DNA from: Bacillus sp. DTU_2020_1000418_1_SI_GHA_SEK_038 | Lineage (GTDB): Bacteria; Bacillota; Bacilli; Bacillales; Cytobacillaceae | Assembly: GCF_032341175.1 (NCBI RefSeq) | Contig: NZ_CP135435.1 | Coordinates: 2,232,001-2,296,000 of the forward strand | DNA: 64,000 nucleotides | Direction: 5' to 3' | In this document: piece after piece, positions 17,885-27,006 of the stretch | Position numbering within the stretch: the stretch's first letter is position 1 | Layout of the letters: every line of letters starts with the position of its first letter | Program-made: the position numbers and the translations under genes | The notes under the pieces: model-generated | The model's input: the letters and a program-made list of their open reading frames with translations, nothing else | The model's database searches: none | What the model was told of the DNA's origin: nothing

Positions 17885-17910
17885 AAAAGCTTGGAATTAA
17901 CCAAGCTTTT
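17885..17910 (-). terminator. Terminator of the intracellular subtilisin gene
   Basis: Ten-base-pair stem AAAAGCTTGG/CCAAGCTTTT with a six-base loop and a following T-rich run on the minus strand, 11 bases after the stop. Confidence 0.82.
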
Positions 17911-17920
17911 CAATTCGGTA

Positions 17921-18883
17921 TTAGATTGTACTTAGTAAGTATTTAAATTCTTGTTCAATAATAGATGCCAAATGCTCTGGCACCGTTAAATATATTAAAC
18001 CATTTCCTTCTAGCTTGGGTGAATAACCTAAAGGAATGGTCCTCCGAATTAATTGTGCAAATAGCTCTGGTTCAGAAAGCTGCCGTTCAAAATGCCGAAT
18101 CGATATATCTTTAATTAAAGCAAGTGCACCCGAGACATGTGGTGTGGCCATAGACGTACCGCTTAATGTGGCATATTTCCCATTCAAATATGTTGAGAGA
18201 ATTTCTTCACCCGGTGCTACTAAATCGATTTCATTGTGGGAATTACTAAATTCAGATGATCGGCGCTTTAGATCTATCGCTCCTACGCTAATAACTTCAT
18301 TATATGATCCAGGGAAAGCAAATTCGTCAGTAGCGTCATCCCCATCTCCCTCATTCCCAGCGGCACAAACAACGAGAATATTATTGTTTACCGCTTTTTT
18401 GATGGCCTCATGAAGCTCTGGCACATCATTTGGGCCCCCGAGTGACATTGAAATAATATCAGCTTTTTGCTCAATAGCGTAATGAATGCCCTTAATAATC
18501 CAGTCATATTGACCAGATCCATTTTTATTTAAAACTTTTACGATCAACAAGCTTGCTTCTGGTGCTACTCCGATTACTCCATTATTATTCTCCGACGCAG
18601 CAATGGTTCCAGCTACATGTGTTCCATGTCCATTGTAATCCATGAAAGAGTCTGGATTCCCTCTATCATCATTTGTAAAATTTCTTCCGCCAATAATACG
18701 GTCTTTTAGATCAGGATGGGTTATATCACAGCCCGTATCTAAAACAGCGACAGTAACACCTTTTCCCTTCGAATCTTTCCAAATCTTTGGTGCTTGAATC
18801 AATTCAACCCCTTTCGGAATTTCATTTGCCCCATCTGCTAGATTCATCAGTTTAAAAGGAATAACATGAACTAAATGCTCCAT
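17921..18883 (-). CDS. ispA: Intracellular subtilisin-like serine protease
   Basis: A cytoplasmic S8 protease of stationary phase and sporulation. The catalytic triad is visible: Asp in VAVLDTG (residue 49), His in NGHGTHVAGT (residue 86) and Ser in SGTSMATPH (about residue 247). There is no signal peptide, and the N-terminus carries the short IPxG-type extension (EIPKGVELI) that in IspA folds back to inhibit the zymogen. Length 320 equals the family norm (B. subtilis IspA 319). AAGGAGGG precedes the ATG. Monocistronic. Confidence 0.94.
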   Translation of the reverse strand: MEHLVHVIPFKLMNLADGANEIPKGVELIQAPKIWKDSKGKGVTVAVLDTGCDITHPDLKDRIIGGRNFTNDDRGNPDSFMDYNGHGTHVAGTIAASENNNGVIGVAPEASLLIVKVLNKNGSGQYDWIIKGIHYAIEQKADIISMSLGGPNDVPELHEAIKKAVNNNILVVCAAGNEGDGDDATDEFAFPGSYNEVISVGAIDLKRRSSEFSNSHNEIDLVAPGEEILSTYLNGKYATLSGTSMATPHVSGALALIKDISIRHFERQLSEPELFAQLIRRTIPLGYSPKLEGNGLIYLTVPEHLASIIEQEFKYLLSTI

Positions 18884-19113
18884 TTTCTTTCCCTCCTTAA
18901 GGCGCTTCCGCTTTTCATAGAGATTAATTTGAAGCAGGTTCTAGGTGTTAATAACATTTTAATAATTCTGAATTCAATTTGCTAGTTTCATTTGGACTGT
19001 TTTTTCATAGATTTTTAGTCATTAATAGGAGCTTCTATCTAGTTAAGAGTGAATTATGTACCCTCTTCATTCCACATGTTTAAAATTAATTTTCTTCGAA
19101 GAGCAATAAGTAA

Positions 19114-19148
19114 AAACCCAATTTCTCATTGTTAGAAGAATTGGGTTT
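19114..19148 (-). terminator. Terminator after the second gerC
   Basis: Ten-base-pair stem AAACCCAATT/AATTGGGTTT, 22 bases after the gerC stop, with T-rich sequence following on the minus strand. Confidence 0.75.
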
Positions 19149-19169
19149 GTTTTTAGATTATAGGTTTAA

Positions 19170-20372
19170 TTACTCTGCTATTTCGTTTAGAGGAGAGTTG
19201 CCAATCGTTCCAGTCTGACGGATCTTTACGTCAACCTCTATTGTCACCGGCATCTCCGAAAATTTTTGATTCCATTCTTTCTTAACTTTTTTCCAATAGG
19301 CAGGATCAGAGCGGTGGAGTGCTTCTCCAAACCCAAAAACATCTGATTGAAACTCTTTTTGGGTAACTTCTATGGAAGATTGAATGACTTCCTTAAGGGC
19401 TTTTTCACCTATTTTTTCTAGATTATAAATAGTTTCGGTTTTTTTTAAGTCGAGGCCACGACATTTAACATCGCCTACATTCCCTTCAACTTGAACCTTT
19501 ATAGTGCCTTTTGGTTCACCGTTCTTAACCATTGCTTTTAAATCAGCTTTTGTCCGTACCACTTCAATCCCTATTTTTCCTCCTTTTGGACAAGAAATCA
19601 CGCCAACGCTACTTTTTACTGTTCCTGTAGAGTAATGAAGCCCTCTGCTATCGTCATCATTTAACCAGCCAATTAGTTTATCATTATTAAAAAGCGCCAT
19701 ACCTTGATATTGAAGCTTCGTATTTAAACCCGTTTTCTCTAAATTCTTCATCGTTTCTCCCATTTCCAGATCACCTTTAATGGTAATTCCAGTTAATGCA
19801 GGATTAATCCCATCACTCACCATGTCTGCAATTAGTTTGTCTAATGTAACCGTTACACTAGGTGCCCATGCCTTCTCCGATGTCTCAAGAGAAGTGAACA
19901 TTTTATTTGCTGGGATAGCTTCTAAGTGAGTTAAAATTTTTAAAACATCTCCTGCTTTAGCATCTTTTGCTACAACGATATAAAAATCAGTCCGCAATTC
20001 CGGATCCCTTGATAAAAAGTCTAGTGCTTCACCTATCCCCTCTTTTGCTAGTTCTTCCCCAAACACTAACATTCGCTGGTGGGCAAAATATAATTTTCTT
20101 GGTGCAACGGTTGTGATTTTCCTAATTGCCTGAAATATTGTTTCTCCTTTTTCTTGATAAACAATCACTGGTGTTTTCCCTCCACCGCCTCCCTTTTTAG
20201 CGATTTCCCCTGGATTCACGACTTGTGCTGTTACCAGATATTGGTCATCTGATTTATCAATTCCCAACCCTACCACGATTGCGAGCTCATTTAATTCTCG
20301 CCGGTTCCAGCAGCCAGAAACAATGATAACGAGACTAATCAATAGGGTCATAATAAGAATTTTTCTTTTCAT
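19170..20372 (-). CDS. Ger(x)C-family germinant receptor lipoprotein (second locus)
   Basis: The C subunit of the second receptor: a signal peptide with lipobox VSGCWNRREL and a ~380-residue Ger(x)C domain. The ATG reading MKRKILIM is chosen because AAGGAG lies 7 bases upstream; longer readings place a basic, non-secretory stretch before the signal. Unlike the usual A-B-C order, this gene stands alone and points away from gerA-gerD-gerB, with a 140-base shared upstream region, so C may be made in a different amount from A and B. Confidence 0.92.
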   Translation of the reverse strand: MKRKILIMTLLISLVIIVSGCWNRRELNELAIVVGLGIDKSDDQYLVTAQVVNPGEIAKKGGGGGKTPVIVYQEKGETIFQAIRKITTVAPRKLYFAHQRMLVFGEELAKEGIGEALDFLSRDPELRTDFYIVVAKDAKAGDVLKILTHLEAIPANKMFTSLETSEKAWAPSVTVTLDKLIADMVSDGINPALTGITIKGDLEMGETMKNLEKTGLNTKLQYQGMALFNNDKLIGWLNDDDSRGLHYSTGTVKSSVGVISCPKGGKIGIEVVRTKADLKAMVKNGEPKGTIKVQVEGNVGDVKCRGLDLKKTETIYNLEKIGEKALKEVIQSSIEVTQKEFQSDVFGFGEALHRSDPAYWKKVKKEWNQKFSEMPVTIEVDVKIRQTGTIGNSPLNEIAE

Positions 20373-20512
20373 CCGTAAGCTCCTTAAGCTTTCATAATAG
20401 TTATATAATCTGCGGAACATGGATTTTTTAAGCAAAATTAGCACAAAATATTTTTAAAAGAGTTTCTTGCCATTTTGATTAGAATATTAGTTAAAAAGAT
20501 TGGAGTCTCATT

Positions 20513-22108
20513 ATGGGGTTTTTCAAACAATTAGCCAAGAAGCAAAAATTCCGCAATTCAACTACTCAAAAAAAGATGCAACAAAACCAGCTCAAAACTA
20601 ATCAATTAAAGTTGAGCGTAGCTGAAAATATTCAAAAAATAAAAGCAACCCTGGGCAACAGTGATGATATTATCACTCGTGAAATCAGCCTCGGCAAAGA
20701 ACTGAAAATAAAAGCAGGAATCATTTATACGGATGGATTGATCGATAGTACTGCAAATCAAAATTTCATAATGGAATCTTTAATGTTGGATTTACCGCAA
20801 GTCAATATAGACTCACTAGAATTTGAGGATCTTTTTGTTTTTTTTAAAGAAACAGTGCTGGCAGTTGGCGAAATTTCTGATGTATCAGATTATAATAGCC
20901 TGTTTGATTTTCTATTATCTGGTCACGTTATTCTCTTATTCGAGGGTTTTTCAAAAGGTTTAGCTGTTGGGATGAAGGGAGGAAAGGAACGCAGTATTAC
21001 CGAGCCAGTAAATGAAAACTCAATTCGCGGTCCAAGGGAAGCACTGACGGAAAATATTCGAACGAATACCGCATTAATTCGCCGGAAGATAAATAATCAG
21101 AACCTTTGGCTTGAGACAAAAAAAATTGGAAAACAGACAAAAACGGCTGTTTCGATCATGTATATAAATGGAATTGCTAATGAAAAAGTTGTGGAAGAAG
21201 TAAGGGAACGACTAGATAAAATTAATATTGACAGCATGCTGGAAAGTGCATACATCGAAGAATTAATTCAAGATGAAACGTATACGCCCTTTCCGACTAT
21301 TTATCATACAGAACGTCCTGATGTCGTGGCAGCCAGCCTATTAGAAGGGCGTGTAGCAATTTTAGTAGATGGAACACCTTATGTGCTGATAGTCCCTGCC
21401 TTGTTCGTTCAATTTCTGCATGCTCCTGATGATTATTATAACCGGGCTGATATTGTGACTCTTATACGGATGCTTCGTTTTATTGGGTTTTTTATCGCTC
21501 TGTTAGGACCTTCCCTTTATATTGCGATTACAACTTTTCATCAAGAGATGCTGCCAACACCATTATTAATTGGCTTAGCAGCCCAGCGAGAAGGTGTTCC
21601 TTTTCCAGCTTTCGTTGAAGCGCTAATGATGGAAGTCACCTTTGAAATATTACGGGAATCAGGCCTGCGATTGCCAAAAGCGATTGGGCAAGCCGTATCA
21701 ATTGTTGGAACTTTAGTAATTGGTACCGCAGCTGTAGAAGCTGGGATTGTTTCTGCCGCAATGGTCATTGTCGTTTCGATTACAGCGATTTCCAGCTTTA
21801 TTGTTAGCTCTTATAATTTATCAATTTCAATAAGAATGCTGCGATTTCCTTTCATGGCTTTAGCAGCTTCATTCGGTTTATTCGGATTGATCATTGGATT
21901 GATTGCACTTACCCTTCATTTATGCAGCTTAAGATCTTTCGGGATTCCTTACATGTCCCCATTTGGTCCATATATTAAAGAGGATCAAAAGGATGCCATT
22001 TTACGCTTTCCGAGATGGGGGTTATTTTCGCGCCCTCGTTTAATCAGTCAGAAAAATATTGAAAGAGATGATACTTCAGCTCCGAAACCTCCGGAAAAAA
22101 GTGAATAA
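20513..22108 (+). CDS. GerA-family spore germination protein (second locus)
   Basis: The A subunit of the second germinant receptor: 531 residues with a basic, Gln/Lys-rich head (~40 residues), a cytosolic N-terminal domain (GPREAL near residue 173, TERPDVV near 264) and C-terminal membrane helices from about residue 315, ending in a Pro-rich hydrophilic tail. The start ATG has TTGGAG seven bases upstream. It is the first gene of a plus-strand unit with the small D subunit (34 bases downstream) and gerB. Confidence 0.92.
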   Translation: MGFFKQLAKKQKFRNSTTQKKMQQNQLKTNQLKLSVAENIQKIKATLGNSDDIITREISLGKELKIKAGIIYTDGLIDSTANQNFIMESLMLDLPQVNIDSLEFEDLFVFFKETVLAVGEISDVSDYNSLFDFLLSGHVILLFEGFSKGLAVGMKGGKERSITEPVNENSIRGPREALTENIRTNTALIRRKINNQNLWLETKKIGKQTKTAVSIMYINGIANEKVVEEVRERLDKINIDSMLESAYIEELIQDETYTPFPTIYHTERPDVVAASLLEGRVAILVDGTPYVLIVPALFVQFLHAPDDYYNRADIVTLIRMLRFIGFFIALLGPSLYIAITTFHQEMLPTPLLIGLAAQREGVPFPAFVEALMMEVTFEILRESGLRLPKAIGQAVSIVGTLVIGTAAVEAGIVSAAMVIVVSITAISSFIVSSYNLSISIRMLRFPFMALAASFGLFGLIIGLIALTLHLCSLRSFGIPYMSPFGPYIKEDQKDAILRFPRWGLFSRPRLISQKNIERDDTSAPKPPEKSE

Positions 22109-22142
22109 ATGGGTATTTTATATTATTGAAGGGAGCCTGCCT

Positions 22143-22376
22143 ATGTTAATGGTTATAGGGATTATAGTAATAGCCATTATAATCATTGCTATAGAAGTAC
22201 CTTATCTTAAAAAAAATAAGTTAAAGAAAGAAGCTTTAGTATTTTCGATTTTGCTGCTAATTGGTATTGGATTAAGCATTGCATATAATTTACATATCCA
22301 CATTCCAAACCCTTTGCAAGGGCTTGCTGTTATTTTTAAGCCATTTAGCGATTTTGTTAATAGACTGCTGAAATGA
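22143..22376 (+). CDS. Small germinant receptor D subunit (two-helix membrane protein)
   Basis: A 77-residue membrane protein with two hydrophobic helices (about residues 2-20 and 32-50) joined by a basic turn (LKKNKLKKE), and an amphipathic end. Small proteins of this size and shape are known in several Bacillus ger operons as D subunits that modulate receptor function. The start ATG has GAAGGGAG 7 bases upstream; the longer open reading overlaps the end of gerA and is not needed. Its place between gerA and gerB supports the assignment, which rests on size, topology and context. Confidence 0.82.
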   Translation: MLMVIGIIVIAIIIIAIEVPYLKKNKLKKEALVFSILLLIGIGLSIAYNLHIHIPNPLQGLAVIFKPFSDFVNRLLK

Positions 22377-22392
22377 AATCTAGGTGATAATG

Positions 22393-23508
22393 ATGCTTGA
22401 AAAGGGAAAAATATCGGTTAGGCAATTTAGGGTGCTAGTGATCTTTTTTACGATTGGGACAAGTATTCTTGTAACCCCAGCAATCTTAGCTTCTTATGCA
22501 AGACAAGACGCTTGGATTGCAGTCATAATTGGTTTAGGAGCAGGCCAATTAGTCATTTGGTTATTTACTTCGATCGCTAATCTTTTTCCTAATTTGAACT
22601 TTGTCCAAGTCAATGAAAAAGTTTTCGGTAAATGGCTTGGAAAAATTATTTCGCTTTTGTTCCTAACAATGCCATTCGTTTATACGGTTGAACTTTTGTT
22701 TTATTCAGGAACTTTCATTACTGTAAACCTCATGCCAGAAACACCGATAGAAATGCTGTATATCATGACAGTGTTCATTTTGGTGATGGCTGTACGTCTC
22801 GGACTGGAAACATTTTCACGCACAGCGGAAATTAATATAGTTGTTTTTATTTTGCTTTTTTTGATATTACTATTTATTACGCCGCAATTAAAGATTGAAA
22901 ACATTCAGCCTATATTAGAAAACGGGATAAAGCCTTTGCTGCTGCCAGTTTTACATTTAGTTGATGTTAGCTATTTTAATGCGGTTGTGTTATTAATGAT
23001 CTACCCTGCCTATGTAAATCAGCCGAAAGATGCACAAAAATCATTTTTCATTGGTTCATTAATAGGAGGACTAGTCGTTCTTGTAATTACTTTGTTATCT
23101 ACTATGGTTCTTGGTGTTGACACGACCATTAGAAATTTATATCCGGGGTATGCATTAGCCAAAAAAATTAACGTCGGTGGTTTTTTGCAGCGGATCGAAG
23201 CCGTTATAGCGTTTATGTGGATTATGGCGACTTATTTTAAAATGCTCCTCTATTTTTATGCGACTTGTCTAGGGTTAGCTCAAGTATTAAATTTAAAGGA
23301 TTACCGGCCACTCACTCTCCCTTTAGCTATGATCGCTGTTGCTTTTGCTTCATTTATGATTCCAAATGTTGTAGAACAGCAAAATTGGGATAACGGAATT
23401 AATCTGGTTTTCTCTCTGAGTGTTGGAGGAATTTTACCTTTAATGATATTAATAGTAGCAATTATTAGAAAAAAATTAGCGATCGAAAGTTCAAAAAATG
23501 ATATGTAA
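22393..23508 (+). CDS. GerB-family spore germination permease (second locus)
   Basis: The B subunit of the second receptor, ~371 residues with ten membrane helices. The ligand-site segment in helix 1 reads FFTIGTSILVTPA, the usual GerB form. The family-conserved PETPIEMLY loop is near residue 115. Of three in-frame starts I prefer the second ATG, 5 bases after AGGTGA. It ends the operon, followed by a strong terminator shared with ppiB. Confidence 0.9.
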   Translation: MLEKGKISVRQFRVLVIFFTIGTSILVTPAILASYARQDAWIAVIIGLGAGQLVIWLFTSIANLFPNLNFVQVNEKVFGKWLGKIISLLFLTMPFVYTVELLFYSGTFITVNLMPETPIEMLYIMTVFILVMAVRLGLETFSRTAEINIVVFILLFLILLFITPQLKIENIQPILENGIKPLLLPVLHLVDVSYFNAVVLLMIYPAYVNQPKDAQKSFFIGSLIGGLVVLVITLLSTMVLGVDTTIRNLYPGYALAKKINVGGFLQRIEAVIAFMWIMATYFKMLLYFYATCLGLAQVLNLKDYRPLTLPLAMIAVAFASFMIPNVVEQQNWDNGINLVFSLSVGGILPLMILIVAIIRKKLAIESSKNDM

Positions 23509-23536
23509 TTTTCGTACCGTATGAATTTCTAAAGAC

Positions 23537-23563
23537 AAAAAGAGCCCAAAAGCGGCTCTTTTT
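23537..23563. terminator. Bidirectional terminator between gerB and ppiB
   Basis: Ten-base-pair stem AAAAAGAGCC/GGCTCTTTTT with a seven-base loop, T8 on the plus strand; convergent genes on either side. Confidence 0.87.
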
Positions 23564-23575
23564 TTTAGTCTATCA

Positions 23576-24013
23576 TTATGCTTCTGTAATTTCGACTTTC
23601 TCCATTATATCGCCATTCTTCATTTTTAGTACAGTATCCATTCCCGAAGTCACTTTACCAAAAACAGTATGTACTCCATTTAAATGCGGCTGTGGTTCAT
23701 GAACAATAAAGAATTGGCTTCCCCCTGTATTGCGTCCAGCATGCGCCATTGAAAGCGACCCCGCTTCATGCTTATAAGGGTTGCCTTCTGTTTCACAATT
23801 AATTGTGTAGCCAGGACCACCTGTTCCTGTGCCATGCGGACAGCCGCCTTGGCTTACAAATCCAGGAATTACTCGGTGGAAAGTAAGACCGTTGTAATAG
23901 CCTTCGTTTGTAAGCTTTTCAAAGTTTGCAACTGTTCCTGGTGCTGCATCTGGATACAGTTCAAACTCCACTTTCTCACCATTTTGCATTAATATGTATC
24001 CTTTTTTCGACAT
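23576..24013 (-). CDS. ppiB: Cyclophilin-type peptidyl-prolyl cis-trans isomerase
   Basis: A 145-residue cytosolic foldase that speeds isomerisation of Xaa-Pro bonds. Cyclophilin marks are [13 protein letters not shown] (catalytic Arg), the [16 protein letters not shown] segment and [11 protein letters not shown]. The ATG reading MSKKGYIL has AGAAGGAGATG upstream; the nine extra residues of a longer reading are not conserved in the family. Monocistronic. Confidence 0.95.
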   Translation of the reverse strand: MSKKGYILMQNGEKVEFELYPDAAPGTVANFEKLTNEGYYNGLTFHRVIPGFVSQGGCPHGTGTGGPGYTINCETEGNPYKHEAGSLSMAHAGRNTGGSQFFIVHEPQPHLNGVHTVFGKVTSGMDTVLKMKNGDIMEKVEITEA

Positions 24014-24094
24014 AAAATCATCTCCTTCTGTAAAAATCAATTATTATCATACCATTATTGATTACCTAAATAAAAGTAATTGCTATTTTTTGTT

Positions 24095-24229
24095 TTAACT
24101 GAAAAGTTCAATAAACAACAATAAAATAAAAATGATTAATCCATAAAATGATACATGCAGAAAAATGGTTGTTAGACCAAATTTAAAATCTTCAAGATTT
24201 ATTCCTCTTCTACGGATTCTAGGCCGCAT
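24095..24229 (-). CDS. Small membrane protein (44 residues)
   Basis: A short gene reading MRPRIRRRGINLEDFK at the start, then one hydrophobic helix (FYGLIIFILLLFIEL). It has a strong ribosome binding site (AAGGATGGTGAT just before the ATG), which is the main reason to call it. The basic head and single helix suggest an inner-leaflet-anchored membrane peptide. I do not recognise the family. Confidence 0.6.
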   Translation of the reverse strand: MRPRIRRRGINLEDFKFGLTTIFLHVSFYGLIIFILLLFIELFS

Positions 24230-24331
24230 AATATCACCATCCTTAATTAAATACTATCCATTTCTAACTATTTTGACAATATTCTACCAGAGTTTTTTAA
24301 GAATAGTGAAGAAAAATTCTACTAGACGACC

Positions 24332-24529
24332 TTAAAACTTTTTATTCAGCTGTTTTTGCTTGTTCATGATCTCAAAGGATTTTTCAATTATATCTGTTAG
24401 AACATCTCCTTTATAGATCCTGCCAACCTTCATGTTTTCTTGATAATATTGGACAATTTCATCCAATTTTTGAGAAGTTTCTTTCTCAATACGAACATTG
24501 AGTTGAATTCTTTTATCCCCAGCAGTCAT
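24332..24529 (-). CDS. Small protein with a ribbon-helix-helix-like N-terminus
   Basis: A 65-residue protein whose start (KRIQLNVRIEKETSQKLDEIVQYY) resembles the beta strand plus first helix of ribbon-helix-helix DNA-binding proteins; the second half (DVLTDIIEKSFEIMN) fits the second helix. TGGAGG lies 10 bases before the ATG. It stands alone between two terminators or gaps. A transcription factor or plasmid-type regulator role is inference. Confidence 0.65.
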   Translation of the reverse strand: MTAGDKRIQLNVRIEKETSQKLDEIVQYYQENMKVGRIYKGDVLTDIIEKSFEIMNKQKQLNKKF

Positions 24530-24663
24530 GTGAAATATGCCTCCAGTTCCAGTAAGTTATAGCATCCGCTATTAAAGTGCTAGCATTATGATATCGGTTT
24601 GTATCTTTGAGCTATCTTCCGATTTTATTATACCATTAAATTTATGAAGCACTGCCGCCAACA

Positions 24664-24690
24664 AAAAAACTGGGTATTCCCCAGTTTTTT
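24664..24690 (-). terminator. Terminator of the class A PBP gene
   Basis: Eleven-base-pair stem AAAAAACTGGG/CCCAGTTTTTT with a five-base loop, six bases after the PBP stop. Confidence 0.87.
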
Positions 24691-24695
24691 AATAA

Positions 24696-26765
24696 CTATT
24701 TATTCATCATGTTTTGTATTTTTTCTTTTAGAAACTCCCCAAACTGTTCTAGCTCTTGTACACCATCTATAAACTTCTCTTTCCAAATTGGAAGCTCAGC
24801 TTTGATTTTTTCAGCGGAATCCTTTATTGTTTGTTCGACTTCCTCCTGAAACTCCTTTTCGGTCATCTTTTCATTTACAGATTTCGTAGAGAACTCCTCT
24901 TGTTCAATATGGGGGATTGAATTCTCCATAATAGACTTAAATAATGGGACAACAGTTTTAGAACTGCTGCTGGATAGATAATGCTCTCTATCTGTTTGAT
25001 CATAACCAAGCCATACTGCCCCAACTAAATTGGGAGTATATCCTACAAACCATTGATCCTTCGTACCGTTAATATCTTTATAAGGCAGCTGCGTAGAGCC
25101 TGTTTTTCCAGCCAGCTGGACTCCATTTATTTTTGTTCCTTTTCCAGTTCCGGATTCAACAACATTTAGGAGCATCGATGTCATTTGATTGGCTACCGTT
25201 TTTGATGTCACTTTTACTGTTTTCTTCTTTCTTTCAGCAATCACGTTACCTGTCGGGCCAACTATTTTTGTAATTAAATGTGCATCTTTTCGTTTTCCCC
25301 CGTTTGGAAAGGTAGAATAAGCCTCAGCGAGCTTCAATGGGGAAATCCCTTTATGCATCCCCCCCAAGGCAATACCTAAATACTCATCTTCCTTTTCTAG
25401 AGGAATACCAAAACGATGAAGCGAATCAATTCCTTTTTCTAGTCCAATTTGATCGAGCAGCCAAACGGCAGGAACATTTAAAGAATCTTCTAGTGCTTTA
25501 TACATTGTAACCTCACCTGAATATTTCTTAGAGGCATTTTCAGGTTTATATTTTTCAAAGGACATCGGTTCATCCTTAAGTATAGATGTGGTCTGGTAGC
25601 CTTCCTCAAGCGCGGGAGTATATACAGCGAGCGGCTTTAATGTAGATCCAGGCTGTGCTTTTATATGTGTGGCTCGGTTAAAGCCCCGGAATACATAGCT
25701 GCCTCTTCCACCTACAAGTCCTCTTACCCCGCCAGAAGCGGGATCTAGAAGAACTGCTCCACTTTGAACAAGCACTCCGCTTCGCCCGCGTGGAAATAAA
25801 TAATCACTTTCATATACTTTTTCTAGTCCTGATTGTAAATTTTGGTCCATTTCAGTATATATCCGGTATCCTCTAGTGAAGATTTCTTCCTGTGTTAATC
25901 CGTATTTCTGAATGGCTTCATCTAGAACTGCATCAACGTAGTATGGATATTTTCTCTCGATAAAGCTGCCTTTACCTTCATTTAACCGGATTTCTTCTGA
26001 GACGGCCTTTTCATATTCGGCTCCACTGATCATGTTATGTTCTTTCATTTTTCCAAGGACTACATTTCTCCGCTCCATTGCGCGATCATAATTTCTGAAC
26101 GGGTCTAGTGCAGATGGCGCCTGCAGTAATCCAGCTAAAAGTGCTGACTCACTGATAGTTAAGCCCTTAGCACCTTTATTGAAATATTTATTGGCTGCCT
26201 GATCAATTCCCCAAGCCCCGCTGCCAAAATAAACTTGATTTAAGTACATTTGCAGAATTTCGTCTTTTTTATATTTCTTTTCAATTTCAACTGCTAGGAA
26301 TAATTCATCAATTTTTCGCTTATACGTTTTTTCAGATGAAAGTAAAGCATTTTTCGTAAGCTGCTGGGTAATGGTACTGCCTCCACCAGTTATTCTTCCG
26401 GCAAATAAATTTTTAAAGAACGCACGGGTTATCCCCTTCACATCAAACCCATTATGCTTATAGAAACGTTCATCCTCGATCGCAACAACGGCATCTTTAA
26501 CATAGTCAGGCAATTTCTCAATGGCAATCCCTTCCGAACGATTAGTTGCTAAGCTGCTTGCAATTTCCTCATTCTTATCGTAAATGACTGTGGATTGCTT
26601 TAAGCCTTCCTTTAAAGACTCAACATTTGCAGTTGCTGCCATAAAGGCAAAGAACAGGATTGTTCCTAGAATAAATGTCAATAAAACTAACATGGCTAGT
26701 TTGGTTATATGCTTATTACGCCAAAATCGTCTAATTGATTCCCATAATGGTTGTAATTTTTCCAT
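24696..26765 (-). CDS. Class A penicillin-binding protein (transglycosylase/transpeptidase)
   Basis: A bifunctional peptidoglycan polymerase of 689 residues. A cytosolic tail and single membrane anchor (about residues 20-45) are followed by a GT51 glycosyltransferase domain (catalytic EDERFYKHNGFD, GGSTITQQLTKN) and a transpeptidase domain with SxxK = STLK in AQPGSTLKP, SxN = SLN in EDSLNVP and KTG in LAGKTGSTQ. Size and arrangement suit the sporulation-associated PbpF/PbpG group, but which orthologue is uncertain. The C-terminal ~60 residues are Glu/Lys-rich and probably helical. Monocistronic. Confidence 0.92.
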   Translation of the reverse strand: MEKLQPLWESIRRFWRNKHITKLAMLVLLTFILGTILFFAFMAATANVESLKEGLKQSTVIYDKNEEIASSLATNRSEGIAIEKLPDYVKDAVVAIEDERFYKHNGFDVKGITRAFFKNLFAGRITGGGSTITQQLTKNALLSSEKTYKRKIDELFLAVEIEKKYKKDEILQMYLNQVYFGSGAWGIDQAANKYFNKGAKGLTISESALLAGLLQAPSALDPFRNYDRAMERRNVVLGKMKEHNMISGAEYEKAVSEEIRLNEGKGSFIERKYPYYVDAVLDEAIQKYGLTQEEIFTRGYRIYTEMDQNLQSGLEKVYESDYLFPRGRSGVLVQSGAVLLDPASGGVRGLVGGRGSYVFRGFNRATHIKAQPGSTLKPLAVYTPALEEGYQTTSILKDEPMSFEKYKPENASKKYSGEVTMYKALEDSLNVPAVWLLDQIGLEKGIDSLHRFGIPLEKEDEYLGIALGGMHKGISPLKLAEAYSTFPNGGKRKDAHLITKIVGPTGNVIAERKKKTVKVTSKTVANQMTSMLLNVVESGTGKGTKINGVQLAGKTGSTQLPYKDINGTKDQWFVGYTPNLVGAVWLGYDQTDREHYLSSSSSKTVVPLFKSIMENSIPHIEQEEFSTKSVNEKMTEKEFQEEVEQTIKDSAEKIKAELPIWKEKFIDGVQELEQFGEFLKEKIQNMMNK

Positions 26766-26978
26766 TATATCTCCCTACTTAATGCATTGCTATTTTACAA
26801 GCTTCAAATATTATACAAATTTAATGCCAAATTCGCAAAGATTCTTCCTTTTCAATGGAATTGCCAATATCGATGAAACATGATATAGTATATCTTGCGA
26901 TGAGCTAATTGCATAAGACGATAGACAATCCATTTCTGGAATGCACGATGTGGCGTGCAGTCAATCGCCGCAATACGT

Positions 26979-27006
26979 AAAAGGATGCCTCTTTTGGCAT
27001 CCTTTT
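26979..27006 (-). terminator. Terminator of the GH18 hydrolase gene
   Basis: Perfect 11-base-pair stem AAAAGGATGCC/GGCATCCTTTT immediately after the stop codon. Confidence 0.8.

Noticed and set aside
18036-18413. 125-codon plus-strand open frame inside ispA
   Set aside because: Lies opposite the catalytic domain of subtilisin; no independent start signals.
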